The notes under the pieces: model-generated | Told to the model about the DNA's origin: nothing | Seen by the model: the letters and a program-made list of their open reading frames with translations, nothing else | Databases searched by the model: none | Position numbers and translations under genes: made by a program | DNA from: an uncultured Verrucomicrobiales bacterium | Lineage (GTDB): Bacteria > Verrucomicrobiota > Verrucomicrobiia > Verrucomicrobiales > Akkermansiaceae | Direction of reading: 5' to 3' | DNA length: 13,959 bases | NCBI GenBank assembly: GCA_938001985.1 | Contig: CALLBE010000217.1 | Span: 1 to 13,959, forward strand | In this document: piece by piece, positions 7,355 through 13,959 of the stretch | Numbering within the stretch: position 1 is the first letter of the stretch | How the letters are laid out: the number at the start of each line of letters is the position of its first letter

Positions 7355-7699
7355 CTACGAAGGCTGGACTTCTTTCGCCTCACAAACATTGCGCCAGCCC
7401 TTAAAGCTCCACTGATTGGGGAAGCCCTGACACTGCAGTGGCTTCACCTCATTGATCATACAGACGTTATCACGACTCAATAGAATGCACTCGTGGTTTG
7501 CCTTCTCGATGAGAGAAAGCCCTTTTCTATTCTGTCTCAATCGAGTGTATTTTTCTATAAATTCAATCTCAGACAAGCCCAAGTACTCAGCAATGGGCGC
7601 GACTTCGTTCTCCTCGATTTTAACATCTCCAGGCCACTTACAACACGCCCCACAACGTTGACATTCGTAATAGGGTTTGCGGGAGGGTTTGCGGGCCAT
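7355..7699 (-). CDS. YkgJ-family cysteine cluster protein (putative zinc or iron binding)
   Basis: A 114-residue protein with the cysteine pattern of the YkgJ/CxxCxxCC family. CQRCGACC (13-20) is followed by CILLSRDNVCMI, PLQCQGFP and a final Cys in WRNVC. The family is thought to bind a metal ion or iron-sulfur cluster, but its reaction is not established. A basic N-terminus (ARKPSRKPYY) precedes the cluster, and there is no signal peptide. The start is ATG at 7699, only 3 bp after the proB stop, so it is surely read on the same transcript. In this setting it may serve the metabolism of the transcription unit, but nothing in the sequence gives a specific role. Confidence 0.88.
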   Translation of the reverse strand: MARKPSRKPYYECQRCGACCKWPGDVKIEENEVAPIAEYLGLSEIEFIEKYTRLRQNRKGLSLIEKANHECILLSRDNVCMINEVKPLQCQGFPNQWSFKGWRNVCEAKEVQPS

Positions 7700-7702
7700 A
7701 AA

Positions 7703-8482
7703 TTACTGGACTAAAAACTTGGTCCCAATCGCTTCGGGATCAGCCGTTAAGAACTCCAAAATACGGTGAGGCTGATCGCCATTAATCAGGTATGTCTCAA
7801 TATTATTCTCAACCGCCTCTTGAATGGCTCTCAATTTAAACTCCATGCCCCCTGTTGAAAACAGCCCTGATTTACCATTGGCATAATCCATCACAACCGA
7901 CATGTCTGGAACCTCGGATAACACTTCATCAGAGTCAGGTGGATGAAGGCCGTCAACACTGCTCAATAAGAACATTTTTTCAGCACCAATCAGCTTCGCA
8001 ACCTTAACCGCCAATTGATCATTATCTGTGAACTTTAAAGCCTCCAAAGCCACCGCATCATTCTCATTAATAATAGGAATAATTGAAGATTCAGAGATCA
8101 AACGATCAAAGAGACTCTTCACCAACTCAGACTCTGCTGGTGTGGCCAGATTTGGCTCAGAAAGCAACACTTGAGCCACTTTAATCTCAAAGTTTTCAAA
8201 TAAATTCTGATACGCGTGCATCAACTGACCTTGCCCAACCGCCGCACAGGCTTGTTTCGTGGCTAAATCTTCAGGATAGGCCTCAAGACTTAAGGTTTCA
8301 GCACCGGCAGCAACAGCCCCACTACTGACAATAACACACTCAAAGCCTTGAGATTGAAGTTCTGCCACAGTCGCCACTAAATACAATAAATTAGCTCGGT
8401 TCAAATAACCTTCAGGTTTCGTAAGAACCCCTTTCGTAAGAACCCCGGTTCCTACTTTAATAACAATACGGTTTTTTAACAT
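7703..8482 (-). CDS. proB: Glutamate 5-kinase, kinase domain only (no PUA domain)
   Basis: Catalyses ATP-dependent phosphorylation of L-glutamate, the first step of proline synthesis. The amino-acid-kinase fold motifs are in order: IVIKVGTGVLT (6-16), VIVSSGAVAAGAE, KQACAAVGQGQLMHAYQNLFE, IPIINENDAVA, FTDNDQLAVKVAKLIGA and the STGGMEFKLRAI loop. At 259 residues it ends right after the kinase domain and lacks the C-terminal PUA domain of the E. coli enzyme (about 367 residues), a form known in other bacteria. Residues 13-22 are an exact double GVLTK, encoded by a perfect 15-bp tandem repeat. Removing one copy restores the spacing seen in E. coli ProB. Start ATG at 8482 is 42 bp after the pyrophosphatase gene; ykgJ follows by 3 bp. 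proA is not adjacent. Confidence 0.92.
   Translation of the reverse strand: MLKNRIVIKVGTGVLTKGVLTKPEGYLNRANLLYLVATVAELQSQGFECVIVSSGAVAAGAETLSLEAYPEDLATKQACAAVGQGQLMHAYQNLFENFEIKVAQVLLSEPNLATPAESELVKSLFDRLISESSIIPIINENDAVALEALKFTDNDQLAVKVAKLIGAEKMFLLSSVDGLHPPDSDEVLSEVPDMSVVMDYANGKSGLFSTGGMEFKLRAIQEAVENNIETYLINGDQPHRILEFLTADPEAIGTKFLVQ
8417..8446. repeat. Exact 15-bp tandem duplication inside proB
   Basis: TTTCGTAAGAACCCC at 8417-8431 is repeated without a mismatch at 8432-8446. It is in frame and gives GVLTK twice (ProB residues 13-17 and 18-22), next to the glycine-rich ATP-binding turn. Perfect identity, including third codon positions, suggests a recent slippage event. Confidence 0.95.
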
Positions 8483-8524
8483 AAACTAATTAATAAAATA
8501 TATACACGACCTCAGCTCAACCAG

Positions 8525-9481
8525 CTAGACACTAGCTAATTGCATGGCTTTAGCCAGCGCTGGGAAAATCTGTTTCTTTCTTGAGCAAACACCTGGAGCA
8601 TTAAACAAAGTCTCATCCACTCGATCAAACTCTAGGTTTCCGAAGATAGAAGCATCGCCTGCGGCAATAATCTTAGAGCTTTGGGTTGTAATGTCAGTCA
8701 CCGCGATCAGTCCAACAACGTAACCTTTATCGGCGCAAAGCTTTTTCAACCCAGCTTCTATCTCTCCTCTTTTTTCATCAAAGCAACCGAACCCCACCTC
8801 TTCAACTTGAGCAATGGTGATCGTTTTTCCACCTTCTGAGAATTCTTTACGATCAGATTCCAACATACCATCGATGCACCCCTTGGCTAACAAAGAACCA
8901 GCGGCAAAGAAATTTGCCGTGTACTCTTCCGCATCAACACCAGCAATTTCACTTAACCATGGTAAGATCTCACGGTCAAAATCAGTAGTGGTTGGTGAAG
9001 TCAAACAAAGCGTGTCAGAGATCAATCCTGAGATTAAGCAAATCGCAACCGCCTTAGAAGGTTTAGCGCCCGCTTTTTTAAAGTTATCAGCAACCAAAGA
9101 ACACGTCGAACCCACAGGTTCATTGCGGAAATAAATAGGCTGAGCCGTTCTCACATCGCCAGAAAGGCGGTGATGATCCAGCACTCCAACAATATCAGCT
9201 TCTTCAATCCCTGCAATCGCTTGCTTGAATTCATTATGATCCACCAAAATCACTGCATCACCAGGAAGCACTTCAGTCTTCAACTCAGGCGCCTCAAAAC
9301 CAGCTTGTTCCAGAGCCCACGCACAGCGCTCAGGAATTTCACCACAACGAATCGGAGTCGACTCAACACCACACACATCCTTAAGATACGCCGCATGTCC
9401 TATCGCCGAGCAAATGGCATCCGCATCTGGCTTTAAGTGACCAATGATAAAAGGCTTCGTTGTTGATTGGTTATCAGACAT
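8525..9481 (-). CDS. ppaC: Family II (DHH-type, manganese-dependent) inorganic pyrophosphatase
   Basis: Hydrolyses pyrophosphate to phosphate in the cytoplasm, pulling biosynthetic reactions forward. Metal-binding residues of the family are all present and correctly spaced: His15, Asp19 and Asp21 in GHLKPDADAICSAI; Asp81 in VDHNE; His103 in DHHR; Asp156 in ISDT, followed by SPTTTDFD. The C-terminal domain ends with the substrate-binding SRKKQ signature (300-304). Length 318 fits the family's roughly 310. The first motif reads LKPDAD where many members have xNPDTD, a mild variant. No CBS regulatory domain is inserted. Start ATG at 9481 has no obvious Shine-Dalgarno. It may be transcribed from a promoter in the 132-bp gap and continue into proB (42 bp) and ykgJ. 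Confidence 0.93.
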   Translation of the reverse strand: MSDNQSTTKPFIIGHLKPDADAICSAIGHAAYLKDVCGVESTPIRCGEIPERCAWALEQAGFEAPELKTEVLPGDAVILVDHNEFKQAIAGIEEADIVGVLDHHRLSGDVRTAQPIYFRNEPVGSTCSLVADNFKKAGAKPSKAVAICLISGLISDTLCLTSPTTTDFDREILPWLSEIAGVDAEEYTANFFAAGSLLAKGCIDGMLESDRKEFSEGGKTITIAQVEEVGFGCFDEKRGEIEAGLKKLCADKGYVVGLIAVTDITTQSSKIIAAGDASIFGNLEFDRVDETLFNAPGVCSRKKQIFPALAKAMQLASV

Positions 9482-9510
9482 ATTAAAATATTAGAGAATG
9501 AAGGGAGCCA

Positions 9511-9538
9511 ATAGTAATTAGAGTTGATAAACGATCAA
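9511..9538 (-). promoter_or_regulatory. Possible sigma-70-like promoter for the pyrophosphatase gene
   Basis: On the minus strand TTGATC (9533-9538) and TACTAT (9511-9516) are separated by 16 bp. Each matches four of six consensus bases. The -35 element lies within the right arm of the 9520-9542 inverted repeat, so a protein binding that palindrome would compete with polymerase. Weak evidence, from sequence only. Confidence 0.3.
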
Positions 9539-9547
9539 CTCTTTTTT
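9520..9547 (+). terminator. Hairpin plus T-run, rho-independent-terminator-like, facing the plus direction
   Basis: AGAGTTGAT (9520-9528) pairs perfectly with ATCAACTCT (9534-9542) around a 5-nt loop. T continues through 9547, giving a run of six from 9542, the first being the last stem base. Read on the plus strand this has terminator form, though the stem is AT-rich. No plus-strand gene precedes it. On the minus strand, where both neighbours lie, the hairpin is followed by AATTACT rather than a T-run. It may work weakly in both directions, stop antisense transcripts, or be an operator palindrome. Confidence 0.45.
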
Positions 9548-9613
9548 GCCTCAGTTGATAAAAGTTAGTGATCTATCATCTCAGGCGATCCTGATTCACC
9601 AACCCTTGTAGAA

Positions 9614-10912
9614 TTACTTCGCTATCAAATTCGGAAGCCACAATGAAATCGCAGGAATATACGTAATCAAGAGCAATCCAACAATCATCGCGATATAAAA
9701 CGGCAACATGGCCTTCGAGACGCTTAGAATATCCCCCTTACCCACACTGCAGCCAACAAACAAGCAAGTCCCCACCGGAGGCGTGCACAGACCGATGCAA
9801 AGGTTAGCAATCAAGATGATACCAAAATGAATAGGGTCCAAACCCAAATGACTAGCCGTCGGCGCCAAAATCGGAGTGAAGATCAAAATAGCGGGCGTGA
9901 TATCCATGAAGACACCCACAACCAACAACAACACATTGATGGTTAATAAAATAACAATAGGATTATCACTCATTCCCAGCAAAACCTCACTGAACTGCTG
10001 CGGTATCTGCTCTTCTGTTAAAAAACGGCTCATCGCCTTACTGGCTGCCACTAGAATTAAAATCACCGAGGTGATCTTACTGGCCCTAAAAAAGATCGCT
10101 TTAGTTTCTTTCCAATCAACTTCTCGATAAACCCAAACCGCCAAGATATAAGACCAAACCACGGCTACAGCCGAAGCCTCCGTTGGGGTGAACTGACCCG
10201 ACATAATTCCGCCGAGGACAATCACCACTAGAGCCAAACTCGGCAATGCTTTTAAGAAACTCAACCACAGAGGATCCGTCGCCTTCTCAGCAATCGTCTG
10301 TTGAATCACCTGTTTATTTTTTAAACTCAAAAAATAACACAAGGTCATGATCATCACACCAATCAAGACCCCTGGGCCAATACCGGCGATAAATAGCTTA
10401 TCAATCGAGACCCCTCCCATCGTCACCGCAAAAATAATCATCACATTACTCGGTGGAATTAATAAGCCCGTCGTCGCGGAACAAGTCGTCAACGCAATAT
10501 TAAAGTCTTTAGGATAACCCTTCTCCTTCATCTCAGGAATCAACGTGCCGCCAATCGAGGAAACCGCGGCAGTTGCTGAACCGGAAATCGCACCGAACAG
10601 CATACACGTAATGGTATTCACCCAGCCCAAGCCTCCCGGAAATCTTCCAACCAATCCTGAAGCAAAGTTAATCAAGCGCTTAGCCTGACCTCCCGCCCCC
10701 AAAAACTCACCCGCTAAAACAAAAAATGGGATCGCTAACAACGTAAAACTATCAGGCCCTGAGGCCATATCCGAAACCACCGAGATCAAAACTTGATCAT
10801 AACCTGCTGCGTAAGAAGCAATCACCGTCACCGCCATCAACACAAAGGCAATGGGAATATTAATACTGAGCAGTGCCACAAACAGCACCAACATAATCAC
10901 AATCGAAATCAT
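9614..10912 (-). CDS. dctM: TRAP transporter large membrane subunit (DctM-like)
   Basis: The 432-residue, very hydrophobic protein is the channel-forming subunit of a tripartite ATP-independent periplasmic transporter, using a sodium or proton gradient to move the solute delivered by the binding protein. Family landmarks: LSINIPIAFVLM near the N-terminus, the FVLAGEFLGAGGQAKRLINFA segment (about 63-83), GAISGSATAAVSSIGG (109-124), IPPSNVMIIFA, PTEASAVAVVWSY, and the C-terminal MDITPAILIFTPILAP and IGLCTPPVGTCLF segments. About a dozen membrane helices are expected. It overlaps dctQ by 4 bp (ATGA). A good ribosome site, GGGAG (10917-10921 on the complementary strand), lies 4 nt before the ATG. 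Several inverted repeats lie between its stop and the next gene. Confidence 0.95.
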   Translation of the reverse strand: MISIVIMLVLFVALLSINIPIAFVLMAVTVIASYAAGYDQVLISVVSDMASGPDSFTLLAIPFFVLAGEFLGAGGQAKRLINFASGLVGRFPGGLGWVNTITCMLFGAISGSATAAVSSIGGTLIPEMKEKGYPKDFNIALTTCSATTGLLIPPSNVMIIFAVTMGGVSIDKLFIAGIGPGVLIGVMIMTLCYFLSLKNKQVIQQTIAEKATDPLWLSFLKALPSLALVVIVLGGIMSGQFTPTEASAVAVVWSYILAVWVYREVDWKETKAIFFRASKITSVILILVAASKAMSRFLTEEQIPQQFSEVLLGMSDNPIVILLTINVLLLVVGVFMDITPAILIFTPILAPTASHLGLDPIHFGIILIANLCIGLCTPPVGTCLFVGCSVGKGDILSVSKAMLPFYIAMIVGLLLITYIPAISLWLPNLIAK

Positions 10913-11403
10913 AAATCTCCCTTTCCTCTCTTTTTAATCGTTAAAATCGAGTCCCCTAGCGACTCAATAAGGTAGGCTAATAAAAACAAACCACTCACTG
11001 GCAACGACAGGTATTGAAAAGCCTTGGGAATCCCTAAGGTAGACATCATCTGCATAAACTGAAGACGGTCTAAAAACACAGACACCCCTCCCACCAGAAA
11101 AATAAAAATCACGATCAAGCTCATTAACCCATGAATAGCCAAAGAAGCCCAAGGACGAACCGACTCGTGCATTGAGTTCACCAATAAGTCAATGCCCAAA
11201 TGAGCCTTCTCTCGATAAGCAACCGCGGCCCCAGTAAACACTAACCAAACCAGCAAAAAAGTAGCCAACTCTTCTGTCCATCGAACGGGATAGCCAATCG
11301 CCCGACTTGAAATGCCAAGCAACACGTCCAACACCAGCACGATAAAAAGGAAGATACACATCCCCGAAAGCAACTGATGTAAGTTTTTATTAATAAGTTT
11401 CAT
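10909..11403 (-). CDS. dctQ: TRAP transporter small membrane subunit (DctQ-like)
   Basis: The 164-residue protein has four hydrophobic segments (about 13-33, 45-63, 86-108, 129-148), as in DctQ subunits, which pair with DctM in the inner membrane. The conserved WTEELATFLLVWLVFTGAA (42-60), AHLGIDLLV and GIPKAFQYLSLPVSG segments are the family's typical motifs. The C-terminus is short and basic (KKRGKGDL). It sits between dctP (25 bp upstream) and dctM (4-bp overlap), the usual P-Q-M order of one operon. Q subunits diverge quickly, so identity rests on motifs plus position. Confidence 0.93.
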   Translation of the reverse strand: MKLINKNLHQLLSGMCIFLFIVLVLDVLLGISSRAIGYPVRWTEELATFLLVWLVFTGAAVAYREKAHLGIDLLVNSMHESVRPWASLAIHGLMSLIVIFIFLVGGVSVFLDRLQFMQMMSTLGIPKAFQYLSLPVSGLFLLAYLIESLGDSILTIKKRGKGDL

Positions 11404-11428
11404 GGCTCAGCTTTTTTTAAAAAATCAA

Positions 11429-12460
11429 TCACTTCACCGCTTGAATTCGATTATAGAACTCCAGCAACTCCCCCTGAGCGTACTTTTCGATAACAGGCTT
11501 AACCGCGAGCTTAAAGGGAGCTTGATCCACCTCAATCACCTCCACTCCCTCTTTTTTAATCTGCGCCAGTGATTTCTCCTCCGAGACCTTCCACAGCTCA
11601 CGCTGATAGGAAGTAGCCTTCAACATAGACGCCTCCAACCACGCCTTCTCTTGGTCTGATAATTTATTCCAAGTTTTTTGGCTCATGATCACCAAATCTG
11701 GAATGCGTGTGTGCGCATCCAGAGACAAATATTTAGCCACCTCATGATGCCTCGCTGAGAGAACACTGGAGGGATTATTTTCAGCCCCATCAACCACTCC
11801 TTGTTTTAACGCCGTGTAGAGTTCTCCGAAAGGGATAGGCGTTGGCGAACCACCCAAAGCACTCACCAAGTCCATGGCCACAGGATCTCTCATCACTCGA
11901 AATTTACGACCTTGTAGGTCTTTTGGGGAATGAATAGGCACATTGGAATAAAAGTTACGGCTCCCTGAGTCAAAATACCCCAAGCCATGAATCCCGCTGG
12001 CTCCGCCGCCATCTCGAACCGAGAGTTTACTCAACAACTCTTGACCAATTTCGCCCTCCAACACCTGCCAGTAGTGACCAGAATCTCGGAATAAATAAGG
12101 CAAACTAAAGAGCTTCATCAGACCAACAAAATTCCCCAAAGGACCAGTGCTGGTTTTCGTGAAATCTAGCGTACCTGATTGAACTTGTTCAATACACTTG
12201 GTCTCATCTCCCAATTGACTCGCTGGATAGACCTCAAGTTTCAACTGATTCCCTGAGACATTGGACAACTCTTCAGAGAAATATAACAATGATTGATGAA
12301 GCGGATGCTTCACGGACAAGTTGTGCCCCAACCTTAACACTCGTCCCTGATCAGCGACCTCTGCATCATCTTGATTGTAGAGGATCACCGTAAACAGCAA
12401 GGAAGTGGCAATCACACCCAGCACTCCCCCTAAAATAAAAAAAGAATTCCCTTTAGACAT
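11429..12460 (-). CDS. dctP: TRAP transporter solute-binding protein (DctP-like), probable sugar-acid type
   Basis: Periplasmic binding protein of a TRAP system, 343 residues. A hydrophobic N-terminal segment (7-27) ends in ILYNQDDAEV with no clear signal-peptidase site or lipobox, so it may be a membrane-anchored form or an atypical signal peptide. The mature domain shows VLRLGHNLSVKHPLHQS (41-57), VYPASQLGDE (78-86), QSGTLDF, GYFDSGSRNFYS (161-172), the substrate-carboxylate arginine region GRKFRVM (184-190, Arg188), PIPFGELYTALKQGVVDGAE (208-227) followed by NNP. The FDSGSR and DGAENN combination is common in sugar-acid and related binding proteins (uronates, diketogulonate, sialic acid). 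The exact substrate cannot be read from sequence, and no sugar-acid catabolic gene is next to it. First gene of the operon, with a divergent gene 198 bp away. Confidence 0.93.
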   Translation of the reverse strand: MSKGNSFFILGGVLGVIATSLLFTVILYNQDDAEVADQGRVLRLGHNLSVKHPLHQSLLYFSEELSNVSGNQLKLEVYPASQLGDETKCIEQVQSGTLDFTKTSTGPLGNFVGLMKLFSLPYLFRDSGHYWQVLEGEIGQELLSKLSVRDGGGASGIHGLGYFDSGSRNFYSNVPIHSPKDLQGRKFRVMRDPVAMDLVSALGGSPTPIPFGELYTALKQGVVDGAENNPSSVLSARHHEVAKYLSLDAHTRIPDLVIMSQKTWNKLSDQEKAWLEASMLKATSYQRELWKVSEEKSLAQIKKEGVEVIEVDQAPFKLAVKPVIEKYAQGELLEFYNRIQAVK

Positions 12461-12486
12461 AAACGTTAAACCTGAAGTAATAACAA

Positions 12487-12497
12487 TGATAAGATCA
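12487..12497. promoter_or_regulatory. Short inverted repeat upstream of dctP, possible operator
   Basis: TGAT-AAG-ATCA lies 26 bp upstream of the dctP start, where a repressor or activator could act. Related TGAT/ATCA palindromes occur downstream of dctM (9569-9578, and within 9520-9542). Arms are only 4 bp, so chance occurrence is quite possible. Confidence 0.2.
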
Positions 12498-12590
12498 CAT
12501 CAAGACTTAAATCCGCTGATTTATAACTCCCCCTCTCAACATTGATCCCCCAGCGTTTCACTCGGCTTAAAAAAACTCTAAAGCTTTTAG

Positions 12591-12619
12591 TTGTACTTTC
12601 TATCTATCCGTTCTAGTAT
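12591..12619 (+). promoter_or_regulatory. Sigma-70-like promoter for the rightward gene
   Basis: TTGTAC (12591-12596) and TAGTAT (12614-12619) are separated by an optimal 17 bp on the plus strand. The stretch just upstream is A/T-rich (AAAAAAACTC, then CTAAAGCTTTTAG at 12578-12590). Initiation about 7 bp after the -10 would give a leader of roughly 33 nt before ATG 12659. A 9-bp direct repeat ATCCGTTCT (12606-12614 and 12630-12638) flanks the expected start of transcription. Confidence 0.5.
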
Positions 12620-12658
12620 CTATTCACTCATCCGTTCTCGTTTACTAAACAACATTAT

Positions 12659-13959
12659 ATGAATCCAGATAGAGCTACGCTCAACTTCATCAACAGTTTT
12701 CCAGAAGAATCACGCAATCTAGGAGACGCCATGCAGAAAGATGGCGCTGTCACACAGATTTTTGGTAATCACTTATTTATTCAAGGTCGTGTTGAAGCCG
12801 ATACAGGGATATTCAGAACCAGCTTAAGATTACAAGGCAACCGTTGGTATGGATCATGTAATGCCGAGGACCCCATTGTTGCGGGTGGCTGCTTGCATGC
12901 GACGATGATTGAGAGAATGCACCGCGGGGAAAACCTCCCGGAGTCGCCCAACGAAATGGATGAAGCGCCTCTCTTGGACATCATCGAGGAGAAGCTAGAT
13001 CGAGAACTCACGGATAAAGAAGCTGACTTTGTTACCAAACTGGAAAAACGCTACCGTCGCTTTGTCATCGAAGGCGAAATCCACGACCACGACCTCGTCC
13101 GACTCAACCCTCGTTGGGAAGTCAGCTCTTACGACCCTCTCGAACTATGGCCAGTTCCTCCAGCAGACATCATTGAATTCTGGAACTACTTAGCTTACGT
13201 ATTTTACAACAAAAAACTCAGCTACCCTGAGTTCTTAAGCTGCATCACCGATCTCGGAGGTGTTCAGAAAAAAATTCACGAATGGGAGAAGAAACGTGAA
13301 GTGGCTAACTGGTTCAATCGAATCGAAAGCGTCAACGAAGCGCCAGCTAGAGATAAGGTAAAACGCGCGTCATGCCGCATCATGTCCACCATCAACGAAG
13401 CGAGCTTGGAAATCAAATTCGATGGAGAGAATGCTGAGTGGACTAAAGTTACGGAAAAACAAGAGCTTGAGAAACTAAAGACTCAGTATAAAACCTCATC
13501 GCTACTCTTTGATGCTCCTTCTGAAATCATCTTCCAGAGCTTCCTCAACTTCCACGAACAAGAAGGCACGCTTAAGATTGATCTAGACGAATTCGAGGCT
13601 TGTGAGCTGATGAATCAACTGTTTTCACAACCAGCGCTTAAGTACCACGTCGTCAACTTAGATGAAAATCACTATAAAGTCATTGAAGACGCACTCACGT
13701 GGAGCTGTGAAGACAACGACCTAGATGACAGTGTTTTCACCCTTCAGTTAAAAACAGCCGCAGGCGAGAACGTATCCCACTCAGTTCGTCTGCTCCCTGG
13801 TTGTAAAGAGCTTTACCAATCGGATGAAACCGTCTTCCCTGGCCCACCAAAATGGATTGAATCCACCGAGGTGATGCCAACTTATGCTATCCCTAAACAA
13901 GTCATCGACAGTTTAGAAGGTGTTGAATATTTAAGAAAAATTGGAGCGACGGTACCCGC
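12659..13959 (+). CDS. N-terminal part of a probable SWIM-domain / SNF2-family helicase (truncated by window edge)
   Basis: Open frame of 433 codons from ATG 12659 to the right edge without a stop. Residues about 30-85 look like a SWIM zinc finger preceded by its beta-hairpin: GRVEADTGIFRTSLRLQG, then GSCNAEDPIVAGGCLHATM. Cys67, Cys78 and His80 match the C-n-CxH part of the CxC-n-CxH pattern, but the position of the first Cys is Gly65. The following 350 residues are acidic and Trp-rich (LNPRWEVSS, ELWPVPPADIIEFWNYL) and end with IPKQVIDSLEGVEYLRKIG. This layout resembles the N-terminal region of bacterial SWIM/SNF2 ATPases. The helicase motor itself would lie beyond the window and is not seen, so the assignment is provisional. 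It is divergent from the dct operon and has its own promoter. Confidence 0.6.
   Translation, partial: MNPDRATLNFINSFPEESRNLGDAMQKDGAVTQIFGNHLFIQGRVEADTGIFRTSLRLQGNRWYGSCNAEDPIVAGGCLHATMIERMHRGENLPESPNEMDEAPLLDIIEEKLDRELTDKEADFVTKLEKRYRRFVIEGEIHDHDLVRLNPRWEVSSYDPLELWPVPPADIIEFWNYLAYVFYNKKLSYPEFLSCITDLGGVQKKIHEWEKKREVANWFNRIESVNEAPARDKVKRASCRIMSTINEASLEIKFDGENAEWTKVTEKQELEKLKTQYKTSSLLFDAPSEIIFQSFLNFHEQEGTLKIDLDEFEACELMNQLFSQPALKYHVVNLDENHYKVIEDALTWSCEDNDLDDSVFTLQLKTAAGENVSHSVRLLPGCKELYQSDETVFPGPPKWIESTEVMPTYAIPKQVIDSLEGVEYLRKIGATVP

Noticed and set aside
8814..9436. Plus-strand open frames of 88-106 codons opposite the pyrophosphatase gene
   Set aside because: They are complements of a strongly conserved coding region and show no family motif.
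10964..11152. 62-codon minus-strand frame overlapping dctQ
   Set aside because: It lies in another frame of the dctQ gene, whose own frame has all family motifs.
12541..12570. Possible terminator around CAGCGTTTCACTCGGCTT followed by an A-run
   Set aside because: The arms do not pair well and no gene ends there on either strand.
12781..13038. 85-codon minus-strand frame opposite the helicase-like gene
   Set aside because: Serine-rich shadow translation; the plus-strand frame is continuous to the window edge and shows a SWIM-like pattern.
1..13959. CRISPR array, insertion sequence, prophage, toxin-antitoxin or defence cluster
   Set aside because: No regularly spaced repeats, transposase or integrase, phage structural genes or known defence domains were seen on either strand.

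Overview
The window is a stretch of bacterial chromosome of moderate, somewhat AT-leaning composition. Eleven genes run on the minus strand, the one nearest base 1 being cut by the window edge, and one gene runs on the plus strand off the right edge. The gene set suggests a Gram-negative, probably marine bacterium of the PVC superphylum, most plausibly Verrucomicrobiota (Opitutae-like). It includes a bifunctional-type penicillin-binding protein, an LptF/LptG lipopolysaccharide permease, a DUF2851 protein, a PUA-less glutamate 5-kinase, a family II pyrophosphatase and a TRAP transporter. That assignment is inferred from gene content and was not tested against any database. No rRNA, tRNA, CRISPR array, insertion sequence or phage gene was seen.

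Layout, in the direction of minus-strand transcription (right to left). A dctP-dctQ-dctM TRAP transporter operon (12460 to 9614) resembles systems that import sugar acids. A 132-bp gap holding several inverted repeats follows. Next come a manganese-type inorganic pyrophosphatase, proB, and a small cysteine-rich YkgJ-type protein (9481 to 7355). After a 159-bp AT-rich gap come ilvE, kamA, an LptF/G permease, an unrecognised 184-residue protein and a DUF2851 protein (7195 to 1857), with short gaps or an overlap. A class A penicillin-binding protein (1767 to beyond base 1) follows an 89-bp gap. At the right, a plus-strand gene starts at 12659 and runs off the edge. It looks like the N-terminal part of a SWIM/SNF2-type helicase and has a well-formed sigma-70-like promoter in front.

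Functionally the left half mixes envelope biogenesis (peptidoglycan synthase, LPS transport) with amino-acid metabolism (branched-chain aminotransferase, lysine 2,3-aminomutase, glutamate kinase). This is mostly ordinary chromosomal content, and I see no defence island or mobile system. The most notable observation is that the penicillin-binding protein keeps every glycosyltransferase motif but has lost the transpeptidase SxxK nucleophile and lysine (Thr404/Leu407) and the Asn of SxN (Ile471) in an otherwise intact reading frame. It is predicted to be a glycosyltransferase carrying a pseudo-transpeptidase domain. Secondary points are an exact 15-bp tandem duplication in proB next to its ATP-binding loop, an LptF/G protein with an additional two-helix N-terminus, a strong hairpin plus T-run facing the wrong way for its neighbours at 9520-9547, and a SWIM-like finger missing its first cysteine.
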